Below are positions 48,609-60,330 of a DNA stretch of 64,000 nucleotides, in pieces; position 1 is the first letter of the stretch, and each line of letters opens with the position of its first letter. Both the position numbers and the translations under genes were made by a program. The DNA comes from Carnegiea gigantea (taxonomy: Eukaryota; Streptophyta; Magnoliopsida; Caryophyllales; Cactaceae), in the NCBI GenBank assembly GCA_029747015.1, contig JAKOGI010001348.1, positions 78,501 to 142,500 of the forward strand, in the 5' to 3' direction. The notes below the pieces were generated by a model. It ran no database searches, was not told where the DNA came from, and saw only the letters and a list, made by a program, of their open reading frames with translations.

Positions 48609-51600
48609 CTATGATGTTCGAGTATTTCCATAGTCTATTCAAGTTAAAATATTATATCCTTAGTTTTTTAATTAAACGTACGGCTTTGACGAGATTTAAA
48701 TAATTGTTCACAAAAATGGTCAAAATAATAACACAATTCAGCTATTAATAATAATAATATAACATATCGAATAAACACTTATGCACATATACATGTACCA
48801 AAGTGTAAGAAGCTTCTTATATGAAAGCATAATTTCTACACATAATAACAATTACATGCATATAGGAAGCCTAACCCTCAACATGCAAATCACAACACAA
48901 CCACAACACAATTGGTCCGGCTTCACATTATGAAATGCATTATTAGTAGTTGCATCAATGAGAATTACATACCTCTTTAACACAACTTCACAAGCAAAAA
49001 TTGTAACTTTGATGCACTTATACCACTTAACTACAAAATATATGAAAAACATGTACATAATAAAAAATATGAGTATATTAATAACATAGATAACGAGATA
49101 ATACAGCTAAATACACAAGTTCATTCAAAAATTAACAACCACAACTTCTAATGCATTTTTAATTCAAGAACCACAACTTCTAATGCTTCCATCTTTATCA
49201 AAGTAAAATATACAACTCTCATTTCCTTTAAAATCAAGTCTGACTAATTAATTTTCCATTTTGTGTATCAAAAGCGAACTAGTCACTATAACGAAATGAC
49301 CAAAACCAATACTTCACACTGAAGGCTGCATGGCTAGGGAGCAAATGATATCTAGTTATTTATGGCAATGAATCTTAGTATTCTTTGTGGCAATGCAATA
49401 CATTATAAGATTTTGCTAATTTTTCACGCACATATTAAATGAAGCATATATCTAGAAATATCTCATTGTTAGTGTTAATGCTCTAGAGGGTGAAGACTTT
49501 CTCAGACAGGGATAAAACAAGTTTATAGGAATTTTATTGAAGTTACAAGCAACTTGGATGACGAATATTCATAAAGAGAAGTGAATTTAACAATAGTACA
49601 TCCATATATTTATTTCTATTTTCTCCTTAAATATTTTGCCATCCCATAGGATTGTCCTGTAACTTGAAATCTTTTTACTTTAAAATCTGGAAAGAAAGGG
49701 TGTAGGTTGTAGAGTATAATGAAAACCAACCCTTTCCTTTCTTCAACAATGATTATGTCGTTAGTTGGTATAGATTTGAGACAATGGTTTTGAGAAGTTA
49801 CTTTAATTTTCAAAATCGTGCTGGATTACGCCATTTGTTAGACTCAATTTGTAGGAGTTTTTAGGGTGATTTGCAATAAATATATTATACAAGCCTACAA
49901 TCCACCTATTTCTCATAATGATCGTTCAAAAAAGAAACAAACACGCAACATCCACAGGTCCAATCTTCAATGCTCTTCATTGGGATGGAATCCCGGGACG
50001 GAGCATGCTCATCTTCTATACAAGAAATTCAAGAGACGCAATGACCAAAAAACTAACGAAATAAAATAGAAATTGTTGTGGTTCCAACACCTTTCTTAAA
50101 AGAAAATGTTATGCCTTGGTCATGCTCACGCAAACTGGTAAAAAAAGAAAGATACCCATGAAATAATTTTCTGAGGCCTTATTTGGCAGTTATTTGTCCA
50201 AGATATAACTTTCCAAATTCCAATCACTGGCCTAGAGGATGTATGAACTTTATGCCAACTTGTTAAATTGGTAATTAGGCAAATTACATAGCATGGGAAT
50301 TTTTTAGAAACCACACTACAACAACCGAAGCCGCATCTACTCAGGGCTGTAGATAAAGTGTTTAGTTCCCAGTCCCACTCATGAGACGACCTCTCTTCCC
50401 CCACTTCCCCAACAAAAAAAAGGGGAAGAGGAAAAAGAGTAAATTAGATGTATGTCTGCTAAGTAGAAAAGCTTCAAATAGCAAATCATCTTGAATAAAT
50501 GGATTTATGTAAGATCAGCATCTAAAATTTCCAATCATTTGAAACAAGAAAAGCAATGGGAAGATCAACACCTAAAATATGCGTGGCCATGCATTAATAT
50601 TACTGGTATTAACTTTGGTGGAAATTGGAGACCATCAGGACCAATGAATGCTCCTCCATTCACTCTTTCATCTTGTAGTGTTTCACCTACAATCAGAGCA
50701 AGTCATATTGAAAAACTTAAAAACTGGATAGTTGCTTGATACAACACATCATTTAGGCCACATGCTATTGTTTCGCATAGAAAGCAATGTTCACATTACT
50801 CACCAAATGTATCTGGTGGAGGAATAATGGAACCTTTCAGAAGCAGAGACAACAACAAACAATATGTATACAATAAAATTCCTTACCTAGGAACAACAAG
50901 ACAAGCTAACTATGGCTTTAATACTACTGTTCAGTAATCAAAAGCATCAAATTTAACCACAACAATAGATGCTAGTTAGGGATTCAATAAATGAGATATC
51001 TTAGAGAAGAGGACAAAAGACAAGGTAGGAAATGCTGACCCTAGAACTTATTTCAAATTCTAGATGCTGTATGTTTTATTTCCAATTTCTATTGGCAAAT
51101 TACTTAGTATTTCATTCTAATTGATATACACCAACACGGATGAGAGATAAGGCCCCCTAAAAAAAAGCGCCCACTATGGGTGTTAGATAGCCTAAACATG
51201 ATTATGTTAGTTGCACGGTTGAAATGAAACCAACCTGTTTCCTAGATTATTTTCTACCAACTCTAACAGCCAATCAGCAACTCTTCAAACACCAAAGAAT
51301 GATAATACATATTACATTACTGTAATACATCCGTAATACTAAATTGGCATTTCCAAATAATGAAAACTTACAGATGGTCAAGTCCTCATATACTATCAAA
51401 CAGGGGGTTTTGGGGGATCATCAGGTAGCCAAACAAAAGCAACTCTAACAAACATGCTCTAGCAAGTAACTCGGCCTCAGCTTAATTTACCGAAACTATT
51501 CACGAACAAGTCACTCCTTAAATGGACATCTGACATCCACATCAAGGATGCATGTTTGCAGACACCTCTTCTATACTAACCCTTCTAAAAGTAGTAAATG

Positions 51601-52389
51601 CAGGTAGAAGAGATCAAAAATCATGAATTGCGTTAGAAAAGAAGACAAACCAAAACTCTCACTTATGTTTAATGCATATGTGTCTATTTCCAGTTAACAA
51701 CCCTTACATATTTTAAAACACATTTAAGACCATTATATATCTTGAAATCGCTGGTATACTACTCAGAAAACCATTCTAGACACCTAGCTACAAATTTCAT
51801 GCAGAAACTAAAGACCCAGATTGATCAGTGATCATAATCGTAAAATTACTAGCTTTATCAAAGCAATTAGTTATTCCCAAAGAACAAAACAAGTATTCTC
51901 AAAGTAGTAAACTGAATTAGTAAAATACCTCTCACATTAAATTCAAAATTATTAAACAGATTTGAAAATAGAATTCAGAAGAACATCAAACCAAACTCAA
52001 CAAATCCCTATTTAAACCTAAAACACAACATGAATTACTTTCAAAAAATACTGATTGAGCAAGAGTTCGAAGCATCCAGAACTTAGAAGCAAAGGAAGTA
52101 GCCAAGTTTCATGCGTAGATAAGCTAGGGATTGCTGATAGAGACTGCATAGGATAAGCCCGAGCTTGGTTCGCCGCAACTCGTGGTCTGGTCTGGACTGG
52201 TGCCTAGATCTGGTTTGGTCTTTTGTGCAGGGGAAGAGAGGCGTGACAAGGATAAGTGCTAGTCTAGGGCTTCTGGGAAAAGAGGCATAAGAGAGGGAGA
52301 AGTGTTGATTGGGTTGTAAGGGAAGAGAAGAGCGTACGAGAGGGAGAAGAGTGTGAGAGAGGGAGGCAGTGTGAGAGCAAATAGTAACT
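48609..52389 (-). other. CACTA 5' non-coding region
   Basis: No transposase segment is recognised between the N-terminal domain and the right subterminal repeats. One exon-like minus-strand stretch (50686-50614) preceded by an AG acceptor encodes an unplaced peptide including NGGAFIGPDGLQFPPK. The remainder is AT-rich. Confidence 0.45.
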
Positions 52390-52717
52390 AGGGTATTCAA
52401 TCTGTTTTACCAATTTTGTGACCAACGATCAATTTTTTTATAGTCACAAAATTAGCATGGGTTTTTTTTAATGGAAAATTAGTCTTCGTTTTTAAAAATA
52501 AAGGAAAACCTATTTTCAAATTTTGAAAATCAGAAAACTGTGACCAATTTTATAGTGGTGTGAAAATTGGCTACAAAATGTGACTAAATTTCACACCGCT
52601 TAATTTTGGTTAGAAATTTCACACTAACCTCTTTGTGTCATAAACTGGATCACAATTTGTGACTACTTCTTATAGATCACAAAAAGGCGGTCCCACATTC
52701 CAGCCTTTCTTGTAATG
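52390..52717. repeat. CACTA right subterminal repeats and terminus
   Basis: Repeated tttgtgacc / gtcacaaa motifs in both orientations, then the terminal ctttcttgtaatg, an imperfect inverse of CACTACAAGAAA. Confidence 0.75.
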
Positions 52718-53475
52718 TATATGTTGTAATTTCAGTAAGCACACCATTTTATCATTGTAGTACTTATAGATGTTGAACTGTCGATCCTCAGAGATGGATT
52801 ATCAACTAGTTATAAAATTGAAGCACTTTATTAAATAGAATTCTGAAATGGGCAAGCACACTCTTGGAGATTCACTAACAAGATGACTAATTTTGAGAAC
52901 CAAAACTGAGATCAATAATAACAATTAAAAATGACTTAGCCCAAATTGCCAAACTCAAACTCAGCCTCATGAATTTGAACTAAATCGAACCAAATTTGCT
53001 CAAAGAAACTGGAACTAAGAATAGGGAAGGATGGAAAGCCAAAATTCGAACCAAATGCTCACAAATTCCAAAGCCAAATTCAAAAACTTCTTTCAAAATT
53101 GAAAAACCCACAATTCAATTACACTAATTTTGAGAACTACAAGTTAATTTAAATCTAGAAATGAACAAAACGAATCTGAAGAAAATGAAGACTGTAACTA
53201 CTCTCTAAAAATGCTTGCCCCCTTTTATCAATTGCTATTCCCCTTGTTATAGCCAAAAATTGAACCTCCCCAACCCTTCATTGCTTATTTTAATTCTTGA
53301 AATAAAATCTTGAAATCGCCAAATTAATAATGATGATGAACGGTAACGGATGAGATTAATGGTGATGATGAAAGAGCATTGCGAACTCGAGAGCTATGGT
53401 TATGGTAGATGAGGGGTCGAAGAAGAAGAAGGAGCAGGGGTCTCAGGTCTTCTAGTTTAAGTCGAAGAGAAAGAG

Positions 53476-54605
53476 TGATGGAGATCCACCCGTGACCATG
53501 AATACCCACCCTCAAGGTGGTCCAAAACAATCAGATTCAATGGCTAAAGTGCCAAAGACATGCCTAGTTTGCCTTAGTCATTTTCAGCCTTCATCCTGTT
53601 TTCAGTCCGTGCACAAGCCCGGTTTTGCACACATTATTACGTGACCTTCCGATGGATATGACTGGGATGCAGGAGGCCTAACTTTAAGTTTAAGATGTGT
53701 TCTTTCCAATAAGACCAATTGCAAGTCATTTGGAGGTCATTTGCTACCTCAAATCAGCTGTTGAAGTCAACTGCTCAAAACTGTTTCAGTTTTGCCCGGT
53801 TCTGGAAATGGGTCTGTTTGGACGACCAAAGCTCCTCCATTTGGACTGAAACTTTTATGGCTTGAAAGTGCATTAATAATATTATCAAGTGGCCATAAAA
53901 AACCTCAGCCAAATTACACACCTAAGGAGCTATTAACCAGCAAATTAAGGGAAGAAACTCCCTTTTACCCGGGTAAAGACAGCCAGCTGCATGTTGTTCT
54001 TTTTGAGGTGCTTTTGCTCTTATCAAGGTTTAATCCACTTGCAAAGGTCATGATTAAATGCCTTGAAGCTGATTATGTCCTCCCAAGCCTCCCAAGTCGA
54101 CAACTCAGCCTCAAGATCAACAATTAAGTGTTGTCGAGCTACGGTTTAATCTAACCGTTTTTGGTGTTGTTTTGGTTTTCGGGTTTTAGCCTAGTTTAGC
54201 TTCTAATTTGACTTTGTAAGCTGAATGCTTGTGTTTAGAGGATTATAAAACCTCCCTTGCTGCCTTGTATGTTTAACAAGTTGATGCATTTGAATGAAGT
54301 TGAGCCTTAGCTCCTTTGAACTCTCAAAACTCTCTTCTAGCTTATCTCTATCTTTGGCCGGGTAGGGTGGTGATCTAGCAAGAGTCTTAACCTCTCTTTG
54401 GTGGTGTTTCTGTATCCAAGGAGTTGTTAAGGGCCCTAACATCAAACCTTGGTGGTGTTTCTGTATCCAAGGTCGGTGTTAGTTCCGTTCTATCATCTCC
54501 AAATCAAGGTGAGTTTGTGGATTCAAAGTTGCCTTGTTGTTACCTTCCATTGCATTCACTCCATCCCCTTTCCTATCCTCTTGGTTGCCCCTTGAGGATA
54601 CATCA
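53476..54605 (+). repeat. 5' LTR of the young gypsy element
   Basis: 1130 bp. Short frames on both strands (53792-54127, 54203-54445) recur in the other LTR and are not genes. Confidence 0.95.
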
Positions 54606-54643
54606 TATTTGGTATCAGAGCTAAGGCTTCCCTAGGCCTAAGC

Positions 54644-56584
54644 TTGCTACCCAACACCCTTCCAAATACCCAAACACAGTTCCCCCACAAAACACCCAAA
54701 ACCGTGCTCCACGGTTCCCACTGCCCAGAAGATCGGCACGGCCTCCCCGTGCCAATGAGCACGACCGTGCCCCTCTCCTTTCCCAGCCACATTTCATCTT
54801 CCCCCACATCCAGAACCTCAGCACGGTCACCCTGTGCCATGTCGCACGACCGTGCCACCCCTTTCCCGGCCACATCCCAACCTCTCTCACGTCCAGACCC
54901 TGAGCACGGTCACCCCGTGTCTAAGAGCACGCCCGTGCCACATTCAGCCCGAGAAGTACCACCTCGTTTCAACGTAAGTACTACTAGTATGACCATGGAA
55001 GAGAAGTTTGAGGCCCTCATGAAGAATTATGAAGCCTTGAGGCAACAAAACGAAGAGGTCAAAGGTCAAAATGACTACTTGAAGCGACAACTCGGAGAAT
55101 CCTTGAAGCAAAAGCGCAAGGAGATTAGGAGTTCCCGATCTTCTAACTCCTCGATTCCGAGCAAGAAATGAGAGCGGCCACACACTCAAGCTCATCAAGT
55201 GAAGAAGAGGCCTATGGAAGAATGAGGAGAGGAAGGAAAGCAACCTCACACCATGGAGACATCAAGGTAGAGATCCCGGAGTTCGAAGGGAAGCTTGACC
55301 CCGACGAGTTTTTGGAATGGCTTCAAACCGTAGAAAGGATTTTTGACTACAAGGAGATCCCGGAGGAAAAGAAAGTGAAGCTTGTTGCCATTAGACTCCG
55401 TAAGTATGCTTCTCTTTGGTGGTCTAACTTATGTGCCAAAAGAGCTAGGCAAGGAAAGGGAAAGATTCGAACATGGGAGAAAATGAGAGCCAAACTTAAA
55501 GCCCGTTTCTTACCCCCCATCTTACCTACAAGATAACTACTCCCAACTTCACAACCTTGTCCAAGGTAACATGAGTGTTGAGGAGTATACTAGGGAGTTT
55601 GAGAAGTTGTTAATCAAGTGTGACTTGAGAGAGCCCGAAGAGCAAACCATAGTGAGATATTTGGGTGGGTTAGATCCTAGGTATGCCCATGTGGTAGAAT
55701 TGCAACAATATACTACCTTTGATGAAGTGTGTGTCTTAGCCCATAAAGTGGAGCAACAAAGAAAATCCAAGCTCCTCAAAAGAGAACCCCTCAAACCCTT
55801 TCCCGAGAGCCAACCCTTCAACAAGGGGAGCTCTTCCCCACCTTCTAAACCCACGGTTCCAACCCCTTCCGCCACACAAAAGAACCAAGCTCCTCAAAAG
55901 AGCCTAACCCTTCCAAACCGTCCAAACCCCACAACCTTGAACACAAAAAGATGTTTTAAGTGTCAAGGTCTAGGCCACATAGCCTCGGAATGTCCAAACA
56001 GGAGAGTCATCTCCTTGGCCGAATGGGAAGCGACTAAGGAGGAAAAGGAGGAGGAGGACAAGGAGGTGTATTTCATGGAGGAGGTCGTGGAGGAAGCGGA
56101 CGAAGGAGAGGTACTTGTGTTGAGGAGAGCCTTGAGTAGCCATAAAGGAGACAAGGAGGACCAAAGGGAAGACCTATTTCACACAAGATGCACGGTCCAT
56201 AGCCAAGTGTGTTCCGTGATTATCGATGGTGGCAGTTGTACGAACGTGGCCTCACTTAGCATGGTGAAGAAACTCAATCTCCAAGCCTCGGCTCACCCCC
56301 ATCCTTACAACATCCAATGGCTCAATCAAGGCAAAGGATTGCAAGTAAATTCTAGGTGCTTGATTTCATTTTCCATTGGTAAAATTTACCAAGATGAGTT
56401 GTGGTGCGACATAATCCCCATGGATGCATGTCATCTTTTGTTGGGAAGGCCATGGTTGTTTGACCGAAAGGTAATGCATGATGGCTATTTGAATACTTAT
56501 ACCTTTCAAAAAGATGGAAAGAGGATCACCCTTGCCCCCCTAAGCCCATCCCAACTCCACAAAATTAAGCCCCAAAAGAACTGA
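54644..56584 (+). pseudogene. Gag and aspartic protease of the young gypsy element
   Basis: The first frame (54644-55171) encodes a Pro/Ser/Thr-rich N-terminus built from tandem DNA repeats, then a coiled coil (EEKFEALMKNYEALRQQNEE). A second frame (55168-55536) carries the capsid domain (EFEGKLDPDEFLEWLQTVER, RKYASLWWSNL). A one-base insertion near 55520 shifts the frame; the third part (55571-56584) continues with MSVEEYTREFEKLLIKCDLR, a zinc knuckle CFKCQGLGHIASEC (CxxCx4Hx4C) and a protease with IIDGGSCTN. The chain ends at TGA after KPQKN. The first two frames overlap by four bases, so that junction may be another frameshift or a restart. Capsid and protease would assemble and mature particles, but the frameshift probably prevents it. 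Confidence 0.9.
54735..54950 (+). repeat. About 85-bp tandem repeat in the gag N-terminal coding region
   Basis: Units begin near 54735, 54820 and 54904, each opening with gcacggycnccccgtg and then a gcacgaccgtgcc palindrome, followed by a C/T-rich spacer. The third unit is partial. Confidence 0.85.
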
Positions 56585-56688
56585 GAGCATTCGGACTTAC
56601 TCCTCACTACTAAAGAGCTACTTCTCAAGGTCTCACACCATGAGTTCAAGGACAATTTGAGGGCAAATTCTCCTCAACAAGGGGAGGA
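56585..56688 (+). other. Tail of the gypsy internal domain with polypurine tract
   Basis: Short sequence between the protease stop and the 3' LTR; it contains aattctcctcaacaagggg and the polypurine tract AAGGGGAGGA. This looks like the tail of the original polyprotein, brought next to protease by deletion of pol. Confidence 0.7.
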
Positions 56689-57818
56689 TGATGGAGATCC
56701 ACCCGTGACCATGAATACCCACCCTTAAGGTGGTCCAAAACAATCAGATTCAATGGCTAAAGTGCCAAAGACATGCCTAGTTTGCCTTAGTCATTTTCAG
56801 CCTTCATCCTGTTTTCAGTCCGTGAACAAGCCCGGTTTTGCGCACATTATTGCGTGACCTTCCGATGGATATGACTGGGATGCAGGAGGCCTAACTTTAA
56901 GTTTAAGATGTGTTCTTTCCAATAAGACCGATTGCAAGTCATTTGGAGGTCATTTGCTACCTCAAATCAGCTGTTGAAGTCAAGTGCTCAAAACTGTTTC
57001 AGTTTTGCCCAGTTCTGGAAATGGGTCTGTTTGGACGACCAAAGCTCCTCCATTTGGAGTGAAACTTTTATGGCTTGAAAGTGCATTAATAATATTATCA
57101 AGTGGCCATAAAAAACCTCAGCCAAATTACACACCTAAGGAGCTATTAACCAGCAAATTAAAGGAAGAAACTCCCTTTTACCCGGGTAAAGACAGCCAGC
57201 TGCATGTTGTTCTTTTTGAGGTGCTTTTGCTCTTATCAAGGTTTAATCCACTTGCAAAGGTCATGATTAAATGCCTTGAAGCTGATTATGTCCTCCCAAG
57301 CCTCCCAAGTCGACAACTCAGCCTCAAGATCAACAATTAAGTGTTGTCGAGCTACGGTTTAATCTAACCGTTTTTTGTGTTGTTTTGGTTTTCGGGTTTT
57401 AGCCTAGTTTAGCTTCTAATTTGACTTTGTAAGCTGAATGCTTGTGTTTAGAGGATTATAAAACCTCCCTTGCTGCCTTGTATGTTTAACAAGTTGATGC
57501 ATTTGAATGAAGTTGAGCCTTAGCTCCTTTGAACTCTCAAAACTCTCTTCTAGCTTATCTCTATCTTTGGCCGGGTAGGGTGGTGATCTAGCAAGAGTCT
57601 TACCCTCTCTTTGGTGGTGTTTCTGTATCCAAGGAGTTGTTAAGGGCCCTAACATCAAACCTTGGTGGTGTTTCTGTATCCAAGGTCGGTGTTAGTTCTG
57701 TTCTATCATCTCCAAATCAAGGTGAGTTTGTGGATTCAAAGTTGCCTTGTTATTACCTTCCATTGCATTCACTCCATCCCCTTTCCTATCCTCTTGGTTG
57801 CCCCTTGAGGATACATCA
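56689..57818 (+). repeat. 3' LTR of the young gypsy element
   Basis: 1130 bp, same length as the 5' LTR. Confidence 0.95.
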
Positions 57819-58487
57819 AAGAGAAGGAAGAAGAAGGGGGTCGGGGCATGTCACATGCTTCCAGCGTGCGTTCTTTAAGTGAGGGAGGGGCTGAGCTGCT
57901 AAGGTGAGGCTAGACATGAGTAAAGTCTCGCCTGCGGATGATTGGGCCGTGCCTGGCTAGGAGAAATGAGGGCAAAATGGAGAAGATAAGAAAGAGGATG
58001 GTGAGGGAGTGGGGAGGTCTGGTCCGATAGAGTTGTTAGGACAGGACAGAGGAGGGGCACATTTGGCCAGTTGGGAAGAACATGCCCGTTTGCGTTGGGG
58101 AGGGGGGGAGAAGAGGGTGGGGTAGATTGGGCCGAAGGGAAGGATTAAGAACATGCTTAAAGTAAGGAAGAGAGTCAACAAGAGTTGAGTGGGGAAGACC
58201 GGCTGGATCACTAAGGAACAGGCCGCATGTGTGTTGGTTTGTTCAAGAGACTTGAACTGAGTTTCTTTTCTCGATTTTGGTTTTGAACCAATACCCTTTT
58301 GATTCAACTTTCTTTCCATTTTTCTCCAATAAATTTATTAATTCTACAAATTACCCAAATTCCTACAAAATAAACAAAAATAGATTAAAATCTTAATTTA
58401 ATAATTTATTTTGAGCAAATATCAAATAATAAAAGTGTATCAAAATTTAATAATTTTGGATTGAATAATATTCTTAGAGTATATAAT

Positions 58488-58694
58488 TAGGGATGACAAT
58501 GGGGCGAGTACGGGATAGGTTGAGCCATACCCTCACCTATACTCATTTATAAAAATCGTACCCATATCCACACCCGTACCCATTGGGTATTAAAAAATAA
58601 AACCCATACCCATTGGGTTTATGACTTTACGGGTTTTATCTAGGTTCATATAGAGAATGAAAATTAATACCCACATATAACTCATATTCAAGTA

Positions 58695-58740
<46 letters not shown>

Positions 58741-59067
58741 CATTATAAGATTACAAAGTTGTGATATTTTGAGAATATAATGTTTAGAAATATGAACTCA
58801 AATATATTATTGACTAATTTCTTACTAGAAGGGTTTGGATTGGACTTAAATCGAAAAAATATTGAACTAAAATTGTATTTTTTTATTATGAAAACAGCTA
58901 CGAGTAGGGTGCAGGTATGGAGCGGGTGAGGGCTATTTCCATACTCATACCTGTCTTTCAATATCCGCTCTATGCCTATTTAAAACCCATTTTTATCAAC
59001 TACTTGAGTTTTAAATGTGGTGAATTTTAAGAATTTTAAATGGGTACGAGTTGCATTGCCATTCCTA
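58488..59067. mobile_element. Non-autonomous hAT-like element, 0.58 kb
   Basis: The left end TAGGGATGACAATGGGGCG and the inverse of the right end (TAGGAATGGCAATGCAACTCG) match the widespread TAGGGATGGCAATGGGGCGG hAT terminus. Subterminal acccatacccattggg repeats and a (TA)n run (about 58698-58735) lie inside. Flanks are AT-rich and an 8-bp duplication could not be confirmed. Confidence 0.75.
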
Positions 59068-59069
59068 AT

Positions 59070-59075
<6 letters not shown>

Positions 59076-59125
<50 letters not shown>
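59076..59125. repeat. AT microsatellite
   Basis: Nearly pure (AT)n just outside the hAT right end. Confidence 0.95.
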
Positions 59126-59130
<5 letters not shown>

Positions 59131-59673
59131 TAAAAGTTGGATACAAATAATGTGTAAATAACATGTAATATCTCATATGGCACAAGTTGATGACTTGACA
59201 ATTTACAATTGGTGGACATTAGTGGAGACATATTAATCAACATTAATGCTATTAATTAGATTTTATTATATGCTATTAATTTAATTATTTATTGCATGGT
59301 TTTACACTCCTAACTCTTTTTACTTTTTGAGTAAGTCCTCATGCAGTTAACTTAGTGCGCAATAATTATTTTTTTGTATTTCAAACTGATTCATTTTATT
59401 TTTCAATATTAAAAGAAAAGAGTTAGATAAAAGAATCAAATTTTACCTTAATTTTAATTGTTACTACTTTTTTTTTTTAAAGTACAGATCTTGAGGTCAT
59501 TGTAAATGAGTAATATCATATTGCCATATAACAATTTAATCGCATAAGATAATTTATGAATGATATACAAGACAACATGTACAAAGATTGTGTTAGATTA
59601 GTTGGCCATGCGAATATTCATCTAGAGTTCAAAAGTGACTTGTTGTATATCTTATGTAGAATAATCTATAAGT
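59126..59673. other. AT-rich intergenic, nothing recognised
   Basis: No gene or terminal repeat. Confidence 0.5.
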
Positions 59674-60000
59674 AGACCTGACAAATGGGTCATTCAGGTT
59701 GGGTACGGGTCGGATCTTAGTTCAGTTCGGGTCACTTTTGAGTCAACTATGTTCGGTCGGATTCGGCTCGGGTGAAGTTCGAATTTGGGTTACTTTTGGG
59801 TCAACCATGCTCGGGTCGGGTTCGGTTCGGTTCGGGTGAAGCTCGGGTTCGAGTCACTTACAAGTACCATGTTCAGGTCGATGCGGGTTCGGTTCGGGTG
59901 GAGTTTAGGTCGGGTCTATTTCGGATTATCTACAGTCTCTCGGCTCGAATATGGCATGGGTCAAGTGTAATTTAGGTCGGGTGGATTCAGTTTAAATGCA
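59674..60000. mobile_element. hAT left end, truncated
   Basis: TAGACCTGACAAATGGGTC is the same type of terminus as the element at 13464-14625, followed by gggttcgggt-rich subterminal sequence with three units of about 60 bp (starting near 59726, 59788 and 59853). A right end was not found. Confidence 0.6.
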
Positions 60001-60198
60001 TGGGTCAATATCAGATCAGAACTAATCGAATCGGGTATAAATCAAGTTAGGTTAATTTCGAGTCATTGTATGTTTTCAATATAGCCATCTTTAGTTCTTT
60101 ACTCTTAACGTGTATTTAAAATATAAAAAACCGTTTAACTAGACAAACCCATTTATTCTATATTTCTCTTTTAATTCATTCGTTAATGATTAATTGAT

Positions 60199-60206
60199 TT
60201 TATATA

Positions 60207-60256
<50 letters not shown>

Positions 60257-60290
60257 GAGTATGTATATATGTGTAGATATATATATATAT

Positions 60291-60327
<37 letters not shown>
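60199..60327. repeat. AT microsatellite at the 3' end of the LINE
   Basis: Two long (AT)n runs separated by a short mixed section; the second ends directly at ttttggcaagaaaaagg, the likely 3' end of the LINE. Confidence 0.9.

Positions 60328-60330
<3 letters not shown>

Larger units (their letters stand above)
34538..52717 (-). mobile_element. CACTA (En/Spm) DNA transposon, 18.2 kb including nested insertions
   Basis: Both CACTA protein genes are recognisable in the usual order on the minus strand: a TNPD-like transposase (48608 to 44212), then a second Transposase_24-type gene (about 43920 to 35300). The left end TTTTACCAAAAAAGCGGTC and the inverse of the right end (CATTACAAGAAAGG) resemble the CACTACAAGAAA-type terminus, with substitutions in the outermost bases. 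Subterminal regions at both ends (34550-34990, 52390-52690) are dense in tttgtgaccr / ygwcacaaa repeats, as expected for transposase-binding arrays. A 3-bp target duplication was not seen. Removing the two nested insertions leaves about 10.7 kb. Stops in both genes make it non-autonomous. Confidence 0.87.
53476..57818 (+). mobile_element. Young gag-protease-only Ty3/gypsy element
   Basis: Two 1130-bp LTRs (53476-54605 and 56689-57818) start TGATGGAGATCC and end GATACATCA, with perfect 5-bp target duplications AAGAG at 53471-53475 and 57819-57823. By eye they differ at about 13 positions (near 99% identity), so insertion is recent. The primer site TTTGGTATCAGAGC (about 54608-54621) is the initiator tRNA-Met site; the polypurine tract AAGGGGAGGA is at 56679-56688. 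The 2.1-kb internal domain has only gag and protease; reverse transcriptase, RNase H and integrase are missing. Mobility would need a complete relative. Confidence 0.95.
52722..58467 (-). mobile_element. Solo LTR related to the gag-only element, split by a young gypsy
   Basis: Outer segments 52722-53475 and 57824-58467 align, on the minus strand, with the two ends of the LTR at 36103-37315. The left segment shares gtagtactt, tgtcgatcc and cagagatgg with the LTR 3' end. The right segment shares tttattttgagcaaatat and the final ggattgaa with the LTR 5' end. Together they make about 1.4 kb, the size of one LTR. The middle differs, so this is a related subfamily. No internal domain is present. 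A target duplication is not clear. Confidence 0.75.

Noticed and set aside
52083..52400. 105-codon minus-strand frame near the CACTA right end
   Set aside because: No recognisable similarity; composition comes from a C/T-rich stretch.
53792..57882. Frames of about 80-118 codons present twice
   Set aside because: Each is in an LTR of the young gypsy element; they repeat exactly because the LTRs do.
58488..59067. 8-bp target duplication for the hAT at 58.5 kb
   Set aside because: Flanks are AT-rich and the best register gives only partial agreement, so it is not claimed.
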